From positions 1 through 21,672 of IMG/VR virus record IMGVR_UViG_3300008450_000534: a stretch of 21,672 nucleotides of DNA. One strand, 5' to 3'. This DNA comes from a virus. The position numbers and the translations under genes are program-made. This document shows positions 15,766-20,799 of the stretch, in pieces (position 1 is the first letter of the stretch; each line of letters starts with the position of its first letter). Under the pieces are notes generated by a model that was not told the origin of the DNA, made no database searches, and worked only from the letters and a program-made list of their open reading frames with translations.

Positions 15766-15767
15766 GA

Positions 15768-15923
15768 TTAGGCTTTCTGCTTAGTAGCCTTACGTGCTTC
15801 TGACAGCGCGATAGCCTGAGCTTGCTTTGGGTCCTTGACTACCGGGCCACCTTTACCAGAATGCAGGGTACCAGACTTGTATTCGCGCATTACTTTCTGC
15901 ACTTTCTTCTGGAACTTATCCAT
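15768..15923 (-). CDS. DUF6496-like short basic protein, 51 residues
   Basis: An ATG at 15921-15923 opens a 51-codon frame ending in TAA at 15768-15770. The protein has FQKKVQKVMREYKSGTLHSG (4-23), then GGPVVKDPKQAQAIALSEAR (25-44). The signature of V-M-R-E-[FY]-K-x-G-x-L-x-S-G followed by Q-A-x-A-I-A-L-S-E-A matches the family I know as DUF6496, found in phages and bacteria and of unknown function. It is very basic. The start shares one base with the previous stop (TAATG), and GGAG lies 11 nt upstream. Members are often near head genes; a DNA-binding role is only a guess. Confidence 0.82.
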   Translation of the reverse strand: MDKFQKKVQKVMREYKSGTLHSGKGGPVVKDPKQAQAIALSEARKATKQKA

Positions 15924-16525
15924 TACAGTGACACTCCCTTAGATAACATTGGACGTGACAGGCTACGAACACGAGCGCGTAGACGGGCAAGGCGACGCTC
16001 ACCAGTTTCACGCTGCGTCATCTCAGTTTCTTGACGGGTTCTAGCAATTTGAGCCTGACCAGAGGCTGTTTCTTCCTGAATCTGCTTTTGCAAAGCAGCC
16101 ATATCTTGTTCTGCTTTTGCTAATTCAGCCCTTGCCGCATCTTCTTCAGCTTTTGCTGCTGCCTCTTGATCTTTTAACTCTTGAGATTTAACTGCTTCTT
16201 GAATAGAAACAGCAAGATCAGGGGATGAAGCCATCATCCTTTCAAGCATAGCGACGCTAAAGTTCTTTGGATTAATAGCAAACTCTGGGCAACCAGACTC
16301 TTCGTTGATGCTATTCTTCTCGTGGCCTACGGTGTACTGGTCCATGTCCATGCCAGCAGCCTCAAAGGCTTTCTTTAGAGGCTCAGCCAGCTTTTGCACA
16401 AGCGGCAACGGGAGAACAACCTCGCCGGGAGTCAGGTGGCCCATGACGGTATCGCCATTCTCACCTTTCTCGGCCATGTCTTCCATGTCTTCTTTCTCTT
16501 TACCGACGTTGATTTCGATGTCCAT
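15923..16525 (-). CDS. Virion-module protein with LTPGEVVLP domain and coiled coil
   Basis: This 200-residue protein has three parts. Residues 1-24 are acidic. Residues 25-83 hold DTVMGHLTPGEVVLPLPLVQ, DQYTVGHEKNSINEESGCPE and F, a domain I recognise from many environmental phages, where it occurs in proteins of unknown role in the packaging/structural region. Residues 110-178 are an Ala/Glu/Gln coiled coil. The basic end RLRARVRSLSRPMLS (181-195) closely matches a motif in the preceding gene's product. The ribosome site AAGGA overlaps the stop of that gene, 9 nt upstream. I would guess a minor virion or assembly protein. No catalytic residues are apparent. Confidence 0.7.
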   Translation of the reverse strand: MDIEINVGKEKEDMEDMAEKGENGDTVMGHLTPGEVVLPLPLVQKLAEPLKKAFEAAGMDMDQYTVGHEKNSINEESGCPEFAINPKNFSVAMLERMMASSPDLAVSIQEAVKSQELKDQEAAAKAEEDAARAELAKAEQDMAALQKQIQEETASGQAQIARTRQETEMTQRETGERRLARLRARVRSLSRPMLSKGVSL

Positions 16526-16534
16526 AGCCGTTCC

Positions 16535-16954
16535 TTAGATAGCAACTGAAGCGCCGAGGGTAGAAGTCTGGTCTGTGCCTAAAACTCCCATCTCTGGGTT
16601 GATACGAACGTCAGACAATAGGGCGCGACGGCCAGATCGGACACGTGCACGCAGGCGGGAGGACTCTTCCTCGCCTAGCTTTCTGCGCTCTGCCTCCAAA
16701 GTATCAGCAGTACGCTTAGCTTCAGCCTCAAGGCTGGCCTTTTCCTGCGCGTACTTTGCTGTTTCAGCAGTCAAACGCTCACGAGCAACAGCCGCTTGCT
16801 CTTTCTGCGCGGCAATTTGCTGTTCCATCTGCTGTGCAGCACGACGAGCCTCGGCTGAAGATGCCTCACGAGCCTTACGTGCAGCGGAACTTGCCCGGTC
16901 AGCTTGATAAACAGAGCCTGCCAAGGTGGCAGCAGCTACCCAAAAAAAAGGCAT
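16535..16954 (-). CDS. Coiled-coil protein with hydrophobic N-terminus and RLRARVRS tail motif
   Basis: This 139-residue protein begins with a short hydrophobic stretch (FFWVAAATLAGSVY, 3-16) followed by an almost continuous coiled coil rich in Ala, Glu, Arg and Gln to about residue 98. The tail has RLRARVRSGRRALLSD (100-115) and a Gly/Thr-rich end (MGVLGTDQTSTLGASVAI). The tail motif is shared with the next gene. The N-terminus resembles those of small internal virion proteins that sit near membranes or in the head; it could also be a membrane anchor. It has an excellent ribosome site (GGAGG) and lies first in its cluster, 86 nt after the large terminase stop and beyond a perfect hairpin. 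The role is not known. Confidence 0.68.
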   Translation of the reverse strand: MPFFWVAAATLAGSVYQADRASSAARKAREASSAEARRAAQQMEQQIAAQKEQAAVARERLTAETAKYAQEKASLEAEAKRTADTLEAERRKLGEEESSRLRARVRSGRRALLSDVRINPEMGVLGTDQTSTLGASVAI

Positions 16955-17016
16955 AGGACCTCCAAATACGAAATATCTGAGGAAATTCTATCGACTTTGC
17001 CTTAAACATCAAGGAT

Positions 17017-17037
17017 ATGATAGCACTGCGCTATCAT
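17017..17037 (-). other. Perfect hairpin after the large terminase gene
   Basis: Minus-strand ATGATAGC-GCAGT-GCTATCAT is a perfect 8-bp inverted repeat with a 5-nt loop, 3 nt past the terminase stop. No T run follows on either strand, so it is not a classic terminator. It may be an RNA processing or stability element, or a protein-binding palindrome. Confidence 0.6.
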
Positions 17038-17040
17038 TAT

Positions 17041-18597
17041 TTAAGCAAAAACGTCGAAGTCTGTAGCGGCAGTAGATTGCATGCCCATTGGCACACCTGA
17101 TCTACCTGAATTGGTTGTCATTCTTCTATGTTCGCCACCACCAAGCAGCAGGTATCCGAAGGCGTCACCTACGTGGGAGTGTTCATTCTTGTTTGGCGAG
17201 TCCCTAAATCGTTCTTGTCCTGCGCCGATGGCTACTCGTTTGAAGTGGTAGCCGCCAGCCAAGGACTTTCTTAATAATTTGCAACTCTTGTCTACCAAAA
17301 GCCCCGGTTTGCCGTGGATTAACCTTTGCATTGGGGCGGCCCCTGCCTCGCGTCGTACTTTAAAGTCGTTAGACGGGGTAGGTTGAGCGCGTAATCCGAG
17401 GGTTCGCAGGTGGTCAAAGGCTGTGACTTCGTAGATAGCGTCACGCTGCATACCTGCGGGATCGCCCCAGACCATAATCTGAGACTTGGGGAATCTGGCG
17501 TTTAGTTCACCCAGCAATTGCTGACCGAATCGCTCAAGGCCCATGTCAAAAGTGACAATCTCGTGCAGGACATGCCATGCCCCTGAGGGCATTTTCTGTC
17601 CAATTACTGCGGCTGGGGTCAAACCAAAGTCTAGTCCTACGTGGATGGGCAGGCTTTGGTCGTACTCTAAGTCTGCCGACATCATATTGTCGTCGTACTC
17701 AGGCCAGACGGGTCTGCCTTCCTGAACGTAGGTGTATTTACCTTCTGCGTAGCAACGAATCCAATCTAGGTTCTTGCCTAAGAGCATTTGCTGGTAGTAG
17801 CCAGCGGGGAGGTTTGAGATATTTTCAGCTTTGGAGTTTGGCTTCCACCATCTTCCTGCGCTATATATAAAATCGTTTGCTTCAGGATTGTCTGGTAATT
17901 CTCCCAGATCAGCTTCGACGACGCCTCCGGGCTGTCTAAAGAACTCCCATTTATACGCACCACTCATCTTCTCCTTTTCAGCCATCCTAAACCACCAATG
18001 GTCGTCGTCCATAGGGTTAGTGTCAAGGATAATGCCATGCCAAGTAGCGCCGCCATCACGCTTAGTGGGATAGCGACCAACACGATGAGTAAGACCATCG
18101 ATAACAGCTTTAGGAAGTTCCCTAGCTTCGTTAACCCATGCCCCGGTAAGCTCAAGTGACAGGAGCTTCCTAACGTCTTTCGGCTGATCCAGCGCAAGGA
18201 ATATCACCTCACAGTCAATGCCAGCAGCGCCATCTCTTGCTGGCAGTTTAATATGGTGGGTAATCGGTGGCGTCCACAGTAAAGGACCAAAGGTATTCTC
18301 AGGAAACAGGTCTAGCCACGTCTTAATCGTCGTGGTTTTGAGCATTGGATAGCTATTCCTGACAATAGCGAAGCGGCTGTACTTAATGCCATCGATGGGG
18401 CTAGGTGCTTGCTGCACTGCCTTCATCATAATCTCTGCGCAGCAGGCATAAGACTTACCGCTACCTACAGGACCCATGACGCCACGAACAAAACCTTTAG
18501 ACTGCAAGAACTTCCAGACGACAGGGCTAGTGGAAAAGTCTAGGTTTAGCCCTGTGACGGGCATAGCTTTTGAGCCTGTATCTTTGGTTTTGCTCAC
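17041..18597 (-). CDS. Terminase large subunit
   Basis: This 518-residue protein is the packaging motor: an ATPase that drives DNA into the head and a nuclease that cuts the concatemer. The Walker A loop GPVGSGKS is at 42-49. Walker B ends in the catalytic Glu of GAWVNEA (E157), and the coupling motif region follows in DTNPMDDDHWW (192-202). The RNase H-like nuclease carries D323 (HVGLDFGLT), D379 (VWGDPAG) and D478 (SHVGDAFGYLL), so all three metal-binding acids are present. The start is GTG and overlaps the preceding TGA by 4 bp (GTGA) with AAAGGGG as ribosome site. The length fits podovirus terminases of the non-T7-order type. No inactivation is seen. Confidence 0.95.
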   Translation of the reverse strand: MSKTKDTGSKAMPVTGLNLDFSTSPVVWKFLQSKGFVRGVMGPVGSGKSYACCAEIMMKAVQQAPSPIDGIKYSRFAIVRNSYPMLKTTTIKTWLDLFPENTFGPLLWTPPITHHIKLPARDGAAGIDCEVIFLALDQPKDVRKLLSLELTGAWVNEARELPKAVIDGLTHRVGRYPTKRDGGATWHGIILDTNPMDDDHWWFRMAEKEKMSGAYKWEFFRQPGGVVEADLGELPDNPEANDFIYSAGRWWKPNSKAENISNLPAGYYQQMLLGKNLDWIRCYAEGKYTYVQEGRPVWPEYDDNMMSADLEYDQSLPIHVGLDFGLTPAAVIGQKMPSGAWHVLHEIVTFDMGLERFGQQLLGELNARFPKSQIMVWGDPAGMQRDAIYEVTAFDHLRTLGLRAQPTPSNDFKVRREAGAAPMQRLIHGKPGLLVDKSCKLLRKSLAGGYHFKRVAIGAGQERFRDSPNKNEHSHVGDAFGYLLLGGGEHRRMTTNSGRSGVPMGMQSTAATDFDVFA

Positions 18598-18839
18598 GCT
18601 TTACCCCTTTCGAGGATTGCAAATGCTCTTGCTCGAAGGGCGTTATAGGCTTCTTCGTCGTAGCTATCCACATCTTCCATAACAATCTTTACGCATTGCT
18701 CTCGTTCTGCTGCTGCGACTAGGGCGGCGAAGCGTTTAATTTCATCGTCCCAATAACCGTCTGTTATCCATACGCGACCGTTATCTGCATCAGTAAATCC
18801 AGCTTCCAGCGCCATGCGGGTAATGTCATCACGGTTCAT
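18594..18839 (-). CDS. Conserved small protein between terminase subunits
   Basis: This 81-residue protein starts at the ATG at 18837-18839, chosen because GGAG lies 8 nt upstream and the longer frame has no ribosome site. It begins MNRDDITRMALEAGFTD and continues to WITDGYWDDEIKRFAALVAA (about 25-44), then an acidic and Ala/Arg-rich helix ending ALRARAFAILERGKA. I recognise the pattern M-N-R-x-D-I-x-x-M-A-x-E-A-G-F from many uncharacterised phage proteins, which often carry a short N-terminal domain of this kind. Function unknown. It overlaps the small terminase stop by 11 bp and the large terminase start by 4 bp, so it is coupled to both. Confidence 0.78.
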   Translation of the reverse strand: MNRDDITRMALEAGFTDADNGRVWITDGYWDDEIKRFAALVAAAEREQCVKIVMEDVDSYDEEAYNALRARAFAILERGKA

Positions 18840-19269
18840 TAGAGGGCTCCACGTCGATAATCTCAGGGGCTTTGACATTAATTCCGATAACACTGGGCTT
18901 ATCTGATTCGTCAGCAGTATCCAGTAGTCCACTAGCCTTAGCCAGTATTCTCAGCACACCAACTTTATCGTACAGTTCAATGTCCAATGTTCTGGTGGTG
19001 TTTCCGTCTTTGTCGGTACGCTCGTTGACCTTAATAGACTTAATAGCTTGCAGGGCATGCTCTGGGATGTCTTTGCTGGGCTTGACCTTAATATTGCCCA
19101 TGTCGTCCCATTCCATCACATCGGTTAGCTTTGTATTAGCGATGGTCAGCAGGGAGTAGGCGACTGCCTCTCTGTTCTTGGCGATAGTGGCTGAACCACC
19201 CAGACGCTGCTGGACGTTCTTGACTCCACCCCAATGCTTTATGCTTGGAATTTGTTTAGTGACTGCCAT
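18829..19269 (-). CDS. Terminase small subunit
   Basis: This 146-residue protein lies upstream of the large terminase with one small gene between. It should recognise the packaging site and stimulate the large subunit. The N-terminus has GGVKNVQQRLGGSATIAKNR (14-33), and residues 37-50 and 66-82 are helical. The C-terminal half, from TLDIELYDKVGVLRILAKAS (94-113) to VIGINVKAPEIIDVEP (127-142), has the pattern of a coiled-coil oligomerisation region followed by a beta-strand tail that is usual in small terminases. The ATG at 19267-19269 is chosen for AAGGA 6 nt upstream; an in-frame GTG extension to 19425 would add 52 residues not typical of the family. Overlap with the 81-residue gene is 11 bp. 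Confidence 0.78.
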   Translation of the reverse strand: MAVTKQIPSIKHWGGVKNVQQRLGGSATIAKNREAVAYSLLTIANTKLTDVMEWDDMGNIKVKPSKDIPEHALQAIKSIKVNERTDKDGNTTRTLDIELYDKVGVLRILAKASGLLDTADESDKPSVIGINVKAPEIIDVEPSNEP

Positions 19270-19607
19270 AGTGTCCTTGTAGTTCCTCGTCTTTCCGAGG
19301 TGTCTGTGTGGTCTTCCAGCATGGAGCTCGTAACGAGACTGGTCCACACTGCCGGTGTTAGCAGGAAAAAGCATAAACCTGCGGCACCTCCGGCTGGCCC
19401 AATACTTATACGACTGGACACTCACCTCTTTCTCGTGAGCTGTGGTGCGGTCAGCTCGTCAGCAAGTGCCCATGCGTGTAAGTGCCGGTCTTTCCCGGCT
19501 GTCAGATTGACCACTGACCTTGGGTTAATCAAGTGGGATAGCTACGCCTGTGTGCGCTCCCCCGATTACTCAGAGGCACAGTATCCGCTTTCCCGCTGCC
19601 ATTTATA
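19270..19607 (-). other. Hairpin-rich untranslated leader of the small terminase gene
   Basis: This 338-bp gap has no convincing gene. The minus strand holds at least seven separate stems: CTTG/CAAG (19519-19533), GTCAG/CTGAC (19501-19518), GCCGG-GAAAGA-CCGGC (19484-19499), GAGCTG/CAGCTC (19437-19457), an outer GCCGG/CCGGC with inner GCAGG/CCTGC (19351-19394), CTCG-TTA-CGAG (19327-19337) and CCTCG-GAAAGA-CGAGG (19285-19300). Two share the loop GAAAGA. A longer pairing CACTTAC/GTGAGTG (19478-19484 with 19419-19425) could enclose the fourth. A 30-36-codon frame at 19422-19532 exists, but with poor start signals. Possible roles are a structured RNA controlling terminase synthesis or the packaging recognition site; the sequence does not decide. 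Confidence 0.5.
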
Positions 19608-19904
19608 TCAAAACGGTATGGGATCGTCTATATAATCATTCTTATCGGCAGGGGCATATCCATTGCCCTTATCTATACTATGCTGGCTCATCGTAGGCTG
19701 GGCTGCAACCATCTTCCCAAGCTTGACAGAATAGAACACCTCTCCATTCTTAGTCTTTTTCTCCCACGCAGACAGATAAAACTCCTGCCCATTTAACTTC
19801 ATCTTCCCAGACCAGTCAGGACTACTCTCCGACTTCTTCTTCTTATTCAAAAACAAGTTGCCATTGTCATCACGCAACTCATATTGCTTATTACCATTAT
19901 TCAT
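19608..19904 (-). CDS. Small SSB-tail protein (DUF736-like core)
   Basis: This 98-residue protein ends in YIDDPIPF, the acidic hydrophobic tip by which single-stranded-DNA-binding proteins recruit partners (compare the DDDIPF tip of E. coli SSB). Residues 31-63 (WSGKMKLNGQEFYLSAWEKK, then TKNGEVFYSVKLG) have the order W-x-G-x-x-x-x-N-G-x-x-x-x-L-x-x-W, then T-K-N-G-x-x-x-x-S-V-K-L, typical of the small DUF736-type beta proteins. The region 64-90 is disordered. It may bind DNA or compete for the host SSB partners; it has less than half the length of normal SSB and no full OB-fold is obvious. ATG with GGAG 7 nt upstream. The divergent promoter at 19934-19962 lies just upstream. Confidence 0.72.
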   Translation of the reverse strand: MNNGNKQYELRDDNGNLFLNKKKKSESSPDWSGKMKLNGQEFYLSAWEKKTKNGEVFYSVKLGKMVAAQPTMSQHSIDKGNGYAPADKNDYIDDPIPF

Positions 19905-19933
19905 GTGGCTCTCCGTTTAAGAGGAAAATAACA

Positions 19934-19962
19934 TTAACACAGTTTTCCTGATCTGCTATATA
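19934..19962 (+). promoter_or_regulatory. Sigma70-like promoter pointing rightward
   Basis: Plus-strand TTAACA, 17 nt, then TATATA: -35 matches at 5 of 6, -10 at 4 of 6, spacing ideal; a shifted TATACT (5 of 6) is also available at 19 nt spacing. Transcription would start near 19969, against the direction of all other genes in the window, into the terminator-like leader and the Lys-rich ORF. Confidence 0.55.
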
Positions 19963-19976
19963 CTTATCTCGTCTGT

Positions 19977-20064
19977 TTCGCACCAGATAGTAAGAACCCA
20001 TTAGCAAGGCCTTGCCTCCGGTACTACGGGGGGTGCGAACAAGGTCTTCCTAGTGGGTTTTTTT
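19977..20064 (+). terminator. Terminator hairpin with second pairing (attenuator or small RNA)
   Basis: Arms 19995-20011 and 20043-20059 form a 17-bp stem (one mismatch, two G-U) followed by seven T (20058-20064), an intrinsic terminator on the plus strand. The loop (20012-20042) contains GGTGCGAA (20032-20039), exactly complementary to TTCGCACC at 19977-19984 just upstream of the stem, so a pseudoknot or an alternative fold is possible. A third local stem, CCTCCG/CGGGGG, is inside the loop. With the upstream promoter this would give an RNA of about 95 nt, or a leader that regulates the following ORF. Confidence 0.65.
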
Positions 20065-20289
20065 ATGTCTATAGAACTTACAGCCTTAGAAAAGTCTACC
20101 CAGAAGAAACGGGAGAACCTTGAGCAAGCCATGAAAGACTGGCGAAAACAGTTATCCCAAGAAATTGCAAATAAGAAAATAACTAAGAAGAATATTTCCA
20201 ATAAGGAAAAGGTTAAGAAAGAGAAATCAAAAGCCCGACATTCTGCGAATAGACTGATAAATTCGTTTGAAAAGGGCTGGACGTTCTGA
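20053..20289 (+). CDS. Lys-rich plus-strand ORF, function unknown
   Basis: This is the only likely plus-strand gene. From GTG at 20053 it encodes 78 residues; from ATG at 20065, 74. The product is about one quarter Lys and almost all helical, with ALEKSTQKKRENLEQAMKDW early on, a KKITKKNISNKEKVKKEKSK stretch in the middle and an Arg/Asn/Phe/Trp end (NRLINSFEKGWTF). GTG has AAGGT 8 nt upstream; ATG has no ribosome site, so GTG is preferred. Both the ribosome site and the GTG are inside the right arm of the terminator hairpin. Codon use is A-rich, unlike the structural genes. The reverse frame is Phe-rich and probably a mirror. A nucleic-acid-binding or anti-host protein is possible, but no family is recognised. 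Confidence 0.5.
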   Translation: MGFFMSIELTALEKSTQKKRENLEQAMKDWRKQLSQEIANKKITKKNISNKEKVKKEKSKARHSANRLINSFEKGWTF

Positions 20290-20303
20290 TACATTGTTTT
20301 AAA

Positions 20304-20363
20304 GACGGCAGTTGGCGAACAGTCGCCCGTCGAGGCTAAGCTAGTGACAGCACACCCTTAGCC
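20304..20363. other. Two hairpins between convergent genes
   Basis: Minus-strand GGCTAAG/CTTAGCC (20334-20340 with 20357-20363) contains the stop of the 46-codon gene. Next to it are GACG/CGTC (20304-20307 with 20328-20331) and inner GGCGA-CTGT-TCGCC (20314-20327), followed by TTTAAAA. T tracts are poor on both strands. They lie between the ends of a minus-strand and a plus-strand gene, where two-way termination would be useful. Confidence 0.45.
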
Positions 20364-20498
20364 TGCAAGCAGGTCGATACTGTGAAGGTTGATTCCGTGA
20401 GGATAGGCCTTGGTTATGGTGGCGAAAGCTTCCTGTAATCTGGTGATACCACAGCGCTCTAACAAAGCGAGACTTGATGCTCCAACTGCTTTGCTCAC
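20358..20498 (-). CDS. Possible 46-residue gene
   Basis: A GTG at 20496-20498 is preceded by AAAGGTGA at 6 nt, one of the best ribosome sites in the window, and opens a 46-codon frame to TAA at 20358-20360. The product starts MSKAVGASSLALLERCGITR, has an Ala/Thr/Lys helix around 22-31 (QEAFATITKAYPHG) and ends HSIDLLAG. Its composition is that of a soluble, mostly helical protein. An overlapping frame beginning at 20565 would give a longer, Arg/Ser/Cys-rich product with no ribosome site and is less likely. I do not recognise a family. It lies upstream of the plus-strand unit and ends in a hairpin. Confidence 0.5.
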   Translation of the reverse strand: MSKAVGASSLALLERCGITRLQEAFATITKAYPHGINLHSIDLLAG

Positions 20499-20609
20499 AA
20501 CTTGTCACCTTTATAACTGATGTATTTACTACTATCGGGTGGCCGGTTACGCAAAAAAGAAGCATCTAGGCCTTAAGACTCCATTAGAACCACTAACCTC
20601 GAAGCACAG

Positions 20610-20728
20610 CCAGCAGGCCACAAAAGCCTGTAGGCAGTGCGTCATACAGCGCTTTATACAAAATGTTCATTTAAAAGCGCAATATTAGACTTAAAAAAAA
20701 TTAAGACTCAATCCTGTAGGCCACAAAA
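20610..20728 (-). repeat. Direct repeats of CAGGCCACAAAA type
   Basis: Plus-strand CCAGCAGGCCACAAAA (20610-20625) and CCTGTAGGCCACAAAA (20713-20728) differ at two bases. CCTGTAGGC also occurs at 20627-20635 beside the first copy, forming with it the stem CAGGC-CACAAAA-GCCTG. TAGGCCTT occurs twice outside the box, at 20404-20411 and 20567-20574. The copies are 103 bp apart and could be sites for the DNA-binding protein encoded just upstream. Confidence 0.6.
20653..20682 (-). promoter_or_regulatory. Promoter-like site
   Basis: Minus-strand TTGCGC, 18 nt, then TATAAA: -10 5 of 6, -35 3 of 6, with a T8 tract upstream of the -35 that could act as an UP element. It would transcribe toward the 46-codon gene and, if transcription passes the hairpins at 20304-20363, the SSB-tail gene. 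Confidence 0.4.
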
Positions 20729-20764
20729 TATCAGCAAAAAATTGAGAGTAGGACCCAGCGATAC

Positions 20765-20795
20765 AGGCGACCCCCGGGGGGAGGGCATATCGCCT
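20765..20795 (-). other. GC hairpin just after the DNA-binding gene
   Basis: AGGCGA pairs with TCGCCT (20790-20795 with 20765-20770) around a loop that itself contains a self-complementary C5G5 run. It begins 4 nt after the stop. A T6 run is found only about 20 nt further on, so termination here is possible but not certain. Confidence 0.5.
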
Positions 20796-20799
20796 CTTC

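Larger units (their letters stand above)
20499..20799 (-). other. Non-coding region between DNA-binding gene and 46-codon gene
   Basis: About 300 bp without a supportable gene. It holds a GC hairpin just after the upstream stop, a promoter-like site, AT-rich tracts (CTTAA/TTAAG around six A at 20690-20705) and direct repeats listed separately. The composition alternates between very GC-rich (20770-20786) and very AT-rich (20640-20710), as at origins or control regions, though this is not proof. Confidence 0.5.

Noticed and set aside
18840-18932. N-terminal extension of the 81-residue protein
   Set aside because: No ribosome site at the upstream start and the family-like sequence begins at the inner Met.
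19239-19421. 60-codon frame with a hydrophobic segment overlapping the small terminase start
   Set aside because: GTG start is jammed against the ribosome-site-like AGAGG; it runs out of frame through several stems and has Ser/Thr-rich, non-protein-like ends.
19408-19466. Hammerhead-ribozyme-like words: CTGACGA, a stem GCTG/CAGC, and GAGAAAG downstream
   Set aside because: A hammerhead needs GAAA directly after stem II; here several extra bases intervene and a proper stem I and cleavage site cannot be drawn.
19422-19532. 30-36-codon frame ending in a GTGA overlap, with protein-like text such as HLHAWALADELTAPQL
   Set aside because: Only GTG or TTG starts without suitable ribosome sites; kept as a note under the leader because it competes with the RNA-structure reading.
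19501-19540. tRNA-like arms: CTTG-ATTAACC-CAAG with a 7-nt loop followed by a 5-bp stem GTCAG/CTGAC
   Set aside because: No acceptor stem, an 8-nt loop without the T-loop sequence, and no variable loop; it is not a tRNA.
20001-20294. 97-codon Phe-rich minus-strand frame opposite the Lys-rich ORF
   Set aside because: Typical mirror of a Lys/Glu-rich gene, no ribosome site, runs through the terminator stem.
20341-20565. 74-codon minus-strand frame
   Set aside because: No ribosome site and odd Ser/Arg/Cys composition; the 46-codon frame in another phase has a perfect site.
20593-20670. 25-codon frame starting MNILYKALYD
   Set aside because: No ribosome site and its ATG lies in the spacer of the promoter-like site.
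20610-20728. CRISPR array
   Set aside because: Only two imperfect copies, unequal spacing and no cas genes.
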